Source: Mortierella alpina (lineage: Eukaryota; Mortierellomycota; Mortierellomycetes; Mortierellales; Mortierellaceae). From it: a DNA stretch of 64,000 nt. Shown here in pieces: positions 56,938 through 64,000 of the stretch. The notes beneath the pieces are model-generated. The model had not been told where the DNA came from, made no database searches, and was given only the letters and a program-made list of their open reading frames with translations. A program made the translations under genes and the position numbers. The stretch lies in contig JANATF010000011.1 in assembly GCA_029449245.1 (NCBI GenBank), forward strand, positions 372,001 to 436,000, written 5' to 3'. Each line of letters begins with the position of its first letter. Position 1 is the stretch's first letter.

Positions 56938-58076
56938 CTATTTCAGAAGATCGCGGACAAATTCCTCGTAGCCAATATTGCCGTTCGAGTCGACTTTTGC
57001 GTTAGCCAAGAGCTCGTCGAGTTCCTCTTTGGTCAAAGCTTCTCCCATCGTCGACAGGACTTGGAATAAAGAAAAAAAAAGAAAGTGGTCGTAGAAGTGG
57101 AGTTGATTAATAAAGGTGAATTGAGTCGACAAGACATTCATTCAACCAGAAGTGAGACTATGTCCAAAAGTTTCTTACCACGTCGCAGATCCTCTTCAGA
57201 GATAGTTCCATTGTCCTTGGGGTCAAAGACCTTGAATCCTTCGACCAATTGATCCACAGTTCCAGCAGGCTTGAATCCGTCGGCGCGCAGAGCGATCTTT
57301 GAGAAAGCGTCGAACGACACTGTTTGTTGGTAGCAAAAAAAGAAAAGGAAAGAAAAGAAAATCACGCGTTGGTAAGAAGGATCTAGTAGTAGCATAGGCA
57401 TTTGGATAGATACGATGCATATTTGCAAAACAAAGAAAGACACTTACAAGTTGGCTCGGCCTGGGAGATCAACTCCTTGATCTCAGCCTCGGAAGGGTTC
57501 TGTCCAATGGCACGCAGCAGACTGCCAAGGTCGTTGGAGGAGATGGAGCCTGTGCCCTTGCGGTCATAGAGGTTGAAGGCTTCCTTGAGGTCTGTTCATG
57601 GTGAAAAGAGTGAAGCAAGTATTTTGGTACAGACTTTGTCAGTGAGGGCTTTCACTCTTATGTCTTCGGGCAAGCGAGACTTCGTTTCTTGTAAAAAAAA
57701 ATGGCTTGCGCGTTGGTTTTTTCTTTTTTTTTTCCATCATGGCCAAAGTCGCGTGTCAGGGGTAAGATCGTTTTGCATTTCCCAAGATGTTGTGGTTTGG
57801 CGAGTTGTCATCATAGTGCTCCGTTGTATTGTTACGACATAAGCTTTGGATGGATTAAAACGTACCCTTGACCTGAATATCGGTTGTAGCAGCCTATGAG
57901 TAGAAGGGAGGAGGGAGATGCATGTTTCCCATGGAGATCAGGTTAGGGCAATGGATGACTTTCTTCAGCTTGGGTGCCTGAGGACGTTGACGAGTGTTGC
58001 AGTTGTTGTTTGGTTGCGGATCGTGCTGTCCCGTCGGGTGGTTAGTAGTGAACAAGACACCTTAGATACTTGCCAT
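56938..58076 (-). CDS. Essential myosin light chain (Mlc1/Cdc4 type)
   Basis: Five coding exons: 58076-58074 (only the ATG), 57894-57867 (28 nt), 57591-57448, 57319-57179 and 57059-56938. They sum to 438 nt, or 145 aa. EF-hand-like pairs: DLKEAFNLYDRKGTGSISSNDLGSLLRAIGQNPSEAEIKEL, VEGFKVFDPKDNGTISEEDLRRVLSTMGEALTKEELDELL and DSNGNIGYEEFVRDLL. The GQNPSEAEI and GFKVFDPKDNG blocks match yeast Mlc1/fission yeast Cdc4 better than calmodulin. These light chains bind IQ motifs of type II and V myosins and act in cytokinesis and vesicle transport. The first intron (58073-57895) is GC-AG: ATG joins directly to GCTGCTACA. Using the GT in the same place breaks the frame, so this reading is the only consistent one found. 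The alternative is an unseen upstream exon. Confidence 0.87.
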
Positions 58077-59129
58077 TTGTGTATGAGAGGTGGATTGCGC
58101 GATGAGAAAAAGAGAGAAAAGGCGAGAGAGGGAGAGAGAGAGAGGTGCTGGAGAGAAGAGGAGGAGAAAAAGAATCAGATGGAAGTGAGCACCATCGAAG
58201 GCTGCATTGGATTTGGGCGAATAAATCACGTGCAGCAGCCTCTTCAATGTTCCCCACCGCAAGACAAGGCACACGCAATGCGTCCTCTTGCCTCAAAAGC
58301 CCTGTCTCTCTGCCAGACGTCTCTCTTCTCCCTGTCCTTTCCATGGTGAGCTGTGACACGTAGCCTGGTATGTGATTGTTGTGTGTAGTCGAAAATATGC
58401 AGCGCCACGGGAGCAGCAACGTGTCGCGGGTCGGAGGCGAAGGCCGCAGGATATAGGGGTTGAGAGACAGTCGGCACGACCGCGGCTTGATGCATGGGGT
58501 GCCCCCAACAAGTTTTTTTTTCTTCTTTTTTCTTGGCCACGGTGTGGTGCAGAGGAGAGCCAGGGGGTGTGGGCCACAGCACACAGAGTCTACTTGGAGC
58601 AGGATGGGTGGCAGGATGGGTGGCAGGATGGGTCATGCTGCAGAGTGCGGCTCAGTCGAGGTGCATCCGCGCCCCTTTTGGCTGCATACGCTCTGCACGC
58701 ATTTGCACGCATGCGACCAGCATACGATCCAAATGGGTCTCCTTTTTTTTTTTTTTTTTTTTTTTTCTTTTTTGACACTCTGATATCTCTCGTGGATATG
58801 TCTCCCGCACCCTTTGTTGCTTTACATCTCTCTGTCTACATATCCACCCTTCTGCCTCCGTCTTCTCCTTCTCGCTCTTCTCTTTTCGCCTCTATTCTCA
58901 CTCTTCTTCTCCTTCTTCCTCCTTGACGTCTTCGTCCTCTTTGTCGTCTTCGTCCTCTTCTTGTCTGAACCCAGTCTTGCTCATTCTCCGCATTGTCTAC
59001 TTCCCCGTCGCTGTCTTCTCCTTCGTGCTACACAGCCTCCATTCCTCTCCCCCTGCGCCTTCTAGAGTCACAAACACTAACCCTACTACCGGCCTGTGAG
59101 GAAGGCGTTTCTACGTCCCATTCGGCCCA
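58077..59129. other. Divergent intergenic region
   Basis: Between the myosin light chain (minus) and the PI 4-kinase (plus). A GGATGGGTGGCA repeat (three copies) is at about 58599-58635. A 24-T run is at 58743-58766, followed by CT-rich DNA to 59000, the probable leader of the kinase gene. No gene was seen. Confidence 0.55.
58743..58766. repeat. 24-T homopolymer run
   Basis: Lies about 365 bp upstream of the PI 4-kinase start codon. Confidence 0.85.
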
Positions 59130-62100
59130 ATGCCCAACAGGAAGGGCTATGTGCCTCTTGGCCAGGACGAATTCGACGGCGACATGCATCCACAGCAGCA
59201 CTGTCCACCACACCCCGATCCACAGGCACCACCACAGCAGCAGGAGGAAGGGTCGGTGCACGAGCACCAACCAAACACCCACGGACACGCACACAGAGGG
59301 CAGGACGTGGACCACCGTCATCTCACCGTCACACCTGGCCAAGGACAGAAAGCCAATACTGCGGCCACGTCCTCTGACCTTGCGCGCCCACTCGCGCATT
59401 CCACCGTCTCTGCTCCAGCTGCAGTGCCCAGTGCCTCCACTGCGACTGCATCATCGTCGTCGTCGTCGCCGTTCCAGTTTCCAGGATTTGGAACCAAACA
59501 CAGGAGTCTGCTTGGTCTCAAGGACACGGGCGACAACACCAGCTATGAGCGTCTTGTCAGCTCAAAGTCCCTGGGAAGTGGTCTGATGGGCAACGACAGA
59601 CGCGCCCTTCTTAGAAATAACGACTCGAGCCTGTCAGCAGCGTCTTCAGACCTGGCCCACATCCGACCCAAGCAGCATCCGCATACTACCTTGGATGGAC
59701 CCAGAGGGATTCGAAAGTCGCAGAGGCAGCAAGTTCTGCGAGAGATCCGGCCCGATCCTCACAACCTGCCAGAGGAGCTGCTGAGGGAGCAGGCTCGAGG
59801 CGGAGCTGCCATGGACGCCATCATGACGGGTGGCAACATGATGCAGCACGAGCACAGCGGCAGCGCGACCGCCGAACGATCAGCGGATTATGTACATAGT
59901 GGTGATCCCGCAAGTCCTGTGCCTGGAGGCGGTAACGGTGGGGAGAGAGGAACATTGCTTGGATCGGGTGATGGGCTTGGTTTAGGGATCGGTCTGGGCG
60001 GAAAGGCCAATACACCGTCTCAATCCCGCTGGAGTCACAGACCGCGCCTGGGACGACGGCAGCGTCGTGTGCCGAGCTCGGGACTGGGACGAGAGAATGA
60101 TCAGCGCGTGATTCAGTCGTCGGTCTTCAAGCCTGTTCTGATGTCTGTCGATGGTGGCCAGGTAAGAAAGGAGTTGCACATCGTCAACAGAGGAGACAAA
60201 AGCAAGAAAAAAATAAGGAGTGAGTGATGAGTACAGTGTTGTATTTTTGAAGAAAAATGGAGGGGGTGGGGATGGCTAAACCGAGCGGAGCAAACACACG
60301 AAAAGACAAAGATGGGATGTCAATCTCTCCATAAGGTTGTTCCCGCACCATCCCGCGAAAGCCGATGCAACCGCAGGGACTCATAGAATACAGTCTGGCC
60401 GGGCCGCTTTGATTCATTCATGCGGTCGCACAGTACAAACGTCTGAATGGGATTATTGTTGGCGCGTCTGTGCAGTTTCTAACCAGGCCTCTTGGCGTAT
60501 TCTTTATCCCTCATTCTCAACCTCATCGATCACTCAGCCCGTAACGCCCGCACCTGCGCTGACGCCCGATCATGCAGAGCCCATGACCAGCGAACGATTT
60601 GTGGGGATTGTCAACTCTGTCAAGGATGCAATCAACTCGGGCATCCAGCCGCTGAGAATTGCCCAGGGGTCGTCCGGTTCATATTTCTGCAGAAACCTGG
60701 ACAACAAGATCGTTGGCGTGTTCAAGCCAAAGAACGAGGAACCTTACGGCCAGCTCAACCCGAAGTGGGCAAAATGGATCCATCGCAACCTCTTTCCATG
60801 CTGCTTCGGTCGTAGCTGGTGAGCATATATTTCTCAAGTGCCGTTGTTCCCAACTTATACTTTAGAGACTGCCCGCTGACCAATCTTTCATTCCTAACCC
60901 CATTAGCTTGATCCCCAACCTCGGGTACATTTCCGAGTCTGCCACATCTCTAGTCGATCGAAGACTGAAGCTGAACATTGTCCCCAGCACCGAGGTTGTG
61001 TGGCTTTCCTCGTCGGCCTTTCATTATGATTACTTGGATCGAAGGGCAGCAAAGCTTCAAAAAGGTGCAAAGCCATTGCCGGACAAGGTGGGAAGCTTCC
61101 AGCTTTTTTTGAACGGTTTCAAGGATGCCAACCTGTTTATGAGGGACCACCCTTGGCCAATAGAGCCGGCGACGCTGCCTGGAGGGACAGGCTCGGGTGA
61201 TGCGAGTGCGAGCGCCAAGGGTAAATACTATGCATCCTGGAGGCGAACCACGGCTGAGAGTGTGCACAGCAATCAGCAGGACACTGACGGCTCGAGTCTC
61301 TACGGAAGCATTGCGGGATCGACCCATGGAGGACTAGCAGCTGGGACAAGGGCAGAGCGAGCTGGTTTCAGCTGGACACCTGCGCTTCAACAGCAGTTTC
61401 GGGAACAATTTGAAAAGATGATCATTCTGGATTACCTAATCCGCAATACTGGTAAGGGCGCATCATTTTCGTATTTGCGTTTGATCTTTGACGCGGAAGC
61501 ACAAGGAACCAACAGTACCACATTTCCCATCGCTCCTTGACCCCCTTAGATCGCGGGCTAGACAATTGGATGATTCGGTTCTGTGAGAAAGAGGGCATCT
61601 CCATTGTAGCCGGGCCTCCTTCTGGTACACAGCGAGGAAATCTTCAGCCACACCAGCAGCATGCCAAGCGTAACTCGAGAGTGGACGACCTGCTTGGCTT
61701 GGATCGCGGTTCGGGGTCTTCGAGCTCGTCTTTGCGTGAAGGCGTCCGTCAAGGCAGCGGTGGCACTCTTGTGACCCCGCCAGGAACACCACCTGGATCA
61801 GATACTGTCCAAACGCAATCAGGGTCAGGGAACACTCAAGATCGCGGTTCCCATGAACAGAGTGGTGCAAAGCAAGGACAGAGCCGATCCGGCTCCCCAA
61901 CAGCGCCGCCCACATTGGACACCGATGGTGGAGAGGCAACGTCTGGTCACCCCATCACGATGGATTCCTACTACGGGCCTAACCACGTCCATGTAGCTGC
62001 TATCGACAATGGGCTGGCCTTCCCCTTCAAGCACCCAGACTCGTGGAGATCCTATCCATATGGATGGCTGTTCTTGCCTCGGCCGTTGATTTCGCAGCCT

Positions 62101-63561
62101 TTTACCAAGGCCACCCGTGATCACTTCCTACCTCTACTCTCGTCGCCCGTGTGGTGGCGAGAGACGATCGCGGACCTGAGGAGACTGTTTAGCATCGACA
62201 GCGACTTTGACCAGGGGATGTTTGACAAGCAAATGGCAGTGATGAAGGGTCAAGGCTGGAACATTGTGGAAACTCTCAAGAACTTGGACCATGGACCCAT
62301 TGACCTGTGTAGGCGTGTTGCAGTAGTTGTCTGGGATGAGGAAGTGACGCTCGACGTTGGCGTTAATCTCTCACCTTCTGCACCTGACCACGAACAAAGG
62401 TCAGCGCAAGGTCTGGGTCGGGAACAGTCGTATACATCAACTCAACCCAAGGCCATGACAATGGATGCTGCAAGGACCAGCTACAGTAACTATGGCAGTA
62501 TGGTGACGGTCGGAGATCGATTATCGACCACCAAGACACTTTCGGCCTCCTCAACGGCCATTGGTGAGGGAACGCCCTTTTTCTTGTCCTCCAAGGATTC
62601 TCACGCTCAGTCGACGAGGGGCTCAGTGCCTCATGTGGCTATCAACATGGACGGTGGCGAGGATGAGGACTCTGCGAAGGATCCCAAGTTCAAGCACGAC
62701 AGCTTCCGGCAGGTGGTCAGTGACGGAGAGTACGATGTTCATGACGACGACGATGAGGATGACGACGCATTTTCGTTTGAGGAGGATTACAATGATGATT
62801 CTGATGACGATGGCGACGATGACGTTGCCTCCACGGATGGAGACCGGAGCCCTGGGCATGGTACTCGCAACAACAACGCCAGTGGCACATCGCAGGTGTC
62901 GCTATCGCCGGGTTCTCGAGACAAGATGATTTCAATTGACATGGCGTTGGCAGATACTACTTCCACTGCGCCAGACACCAGCCGTAGGCATCAGCGACGC
63001 CAGAGCACAGGCAGACGACAGCGGAGTTACAGCAATGGTGTTTTATCAGAGGGCCAAGTTGGAGCAGTGGCGGCATCCTCCTCAGAGGCAAACTCACCCA
63101 CTAGCACTGTTTCACAGGTCAAGAACCATCGTCGCAGTAGGACTGAGCAGGACGGAAGGATTGGCGCGATTCGCTTCGATACATCGGTGGCGACGGCGTC
63201 GAGCAAGAACCCTTTCAGCAGTCCTGAAGATTCACAGCGTTTATCTGTGGAGGAGCCTGAGCCTGAGCGCGGTCGTAGTCGCGGTTTCTTTGCTCGAGGA
63301 TACGGTGCTGTTTCTTCCAAGGACGGTGACGACGACCGGATGACAGAGAGGCCCAAGTGGGCAGATCGGTTGAGACGTGGACTGAGTTTTGATGGACACT
63401 TGTTGGCAGTTGGAGGAATTGGGATTGGTCAATTGGCGAGGAGGGAGCGCAAGTTGCGGAAACAGAGACAACGCGAGCGAGAGTTGCGCGAGCAACGCGT
63501 TGTGCTTGTGGAGCGGATCGAGCCTGTGACGAAGAACCTGCCGTACTTTACATGGTGGTAA
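59130..63561 (+). CDS. LSB6: Type II phosphatidylinositol 4-kinase with large insertions
   Basis: Four exons: 59130-60161, 60538-60818, 60907-61451 and 61550-63561. They sum to 3870 nt, or 1289 aa. The enzyme makes PI4P from PI on Golgi, endosome or vacuole membranes. Residues 1-344 are disordered. The kinase starts at about 360: RIAQGSSGSYFCRN (G-rich loop), VGVFKPKNEEPYGQLNPKW (K407), FPCCFGRSCLIPNLGYISE (cysteines in the position of the palmitoylated CCPCC loop), TEVVWLSSSAFHYD, YLIRNTDRGLDNWMIRF (catalytic, R617-N-T-D620), VAAIDNGLAFPFKHPDSWRSYP (D772), and the C-terminal VTKNLPYFTWW matching the FSWW end of animal PI4K2. Two insertions are unusual: about 120 residues between the catalytic loop and the DNG motif, and about 400 Ser/Asp-rich residues before the C-terminal tail. 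Yeast Lsb6 is about half this size. Confidence 0.93.
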
Positions 63562-64000
63562 AGGAGCGTCATTAGTCTTACTATAAATACCCGAAAAAAA
63601 GGGCGTTCTCTTTCTTATTTTTTTCGCCAGGTGATTGTGGTGGGTGGGGGGCAAGGAACGAAAATACTTTTGGACTTTTGGTGCTTCATCGGTCAGCTAA
63701 TTACTACAGTTACTACTGTTACTGTACCTCGAGAGTGATTGTCACCGTTCATAGCCACGCGGATTGCTACTGTGCTGCTCACACGCTACAGCAGTACGCT
63801 TACGCCTGAGAGATTCAGCTCGCAGCTGCCGTCAGTCCTACCAGATGCAAGCAAGTAACAGGCTGCAGACAGGAAAAATGATTTGCGGGAAGAATCATTA
63901 GTGTAATTTGTTATGCTATGCGGAAGACGGCGCCTTCGGGCATGGGTTTGGGTGAAAGCCATGTGTGCAATTTACTGGCAGCATAGACGATTGTGTTGTG
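63562..64000. other. 3' flank at right end
   Basis: This is the 3' UTR of the PI 4-kinase gene and unassigned DNA. No tRNA-like or coding feature could be supported before the window ends. Confidence 0.5.

Noticed and set aside
1-64000. CRISPR array or bacterial-type operon
   Set aside because: No spaced direct repeats. All genes are eukaryotic in structure with spliceosomal introns.

Overview
The window is nuclear DNA of a filamentous early-diverging fungus. The best fit is Mucoromycota, probably Mortierellomycotina, but this is inferred from gene style and no marker was searched. The evidence is short GT-AG introns (about 60-190 bp), a compact layout, chitin/glucan-type cell-surface proteins, an Mlc1/Cdc4-type myosin light chain, a full COP9 subunit 1, an Arb2-domain protein, and many T-, CT- and GA-rich tracts. 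I reconstructed exon-intron structures by hand for 25 protein genes. In almost every multi-exon case the exon lengths sum to an intact frame, and this is my main quality check. No tRNA, rRNA, CRISPR array or complete insertion element was seen.

Layout: 1-2.8 kb is gene-poor with one frameshifted coding relic. 2.8-12 kb (minus strand) carries a CNNM/Mam3 metal transporter-like protein, a one-TM serine-rich orphan and a polyamine-oxidase-type flavoenzyme. 13-17.5 kb holds a membrane-anchored SAM methyltransferase (plus), then an ACT-domain protein, a nitrobindin-like heme protein and a Kre9/Knh-like secreted protein (minus). 18-22 kb (plus) has CSN1, a conserved-looking hypothetical and a membrane-anchored CPYS glutaredoxin. 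23-26.7 kb holds the most interesting gene. 27-36 kb (plus) has mitochondrial ornithine carbamoyltransferase, an F-box/PP2-like protein, a 75-aa small ORF, an FKBP-TPR isomerase and an Mtc1-like protein. 36-38 kb (minus) is Tsr4/PDCD2. 39-44.4 kb (plus) has two tandem paralogous cell-surface receptor-like proteins. 44.8-52.4 kb (minus) has a large polyQ orphan, a four-CBS protein and an Arb2-domain protein. 55-63.6 kb has a single-finger C2H2 protein (plus), an essential myosin light chain (minus) and a type II PI 4-kinase with large insertions (plus).

Main finding: the gene at 23033-26687 splices in frame an N-terminal XPG/FEN1-type flap-nuclease (PIN) domain, with all seven metal-binding acidic residues present, to a C-terminal Fanzor/TnpB-like RuvC plus zinc-ribbon module whose three expected acidic residues are also present. 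That is a predicted 1165-aa double nuclease, combining a structure-specific flap nuclease with the eukaryotic relative of the RNA-guided TnpB/Cas12 effectors. The segment just after its stop has splice-like signals and hairpins in the place where the guide RNA of a Fanzor would be expected.

Other notable points: three GC-AG introns with the same GCAAGT donor (one isolates the start codon in its own coding exon); a 26-nt microexon in the nitrobindin gene; an Arb2-like protein with lysine at the serine-nucleophile position; a triple-hairpin intergenic element at 31.3 kb; and a duplicated surface-protein pair.
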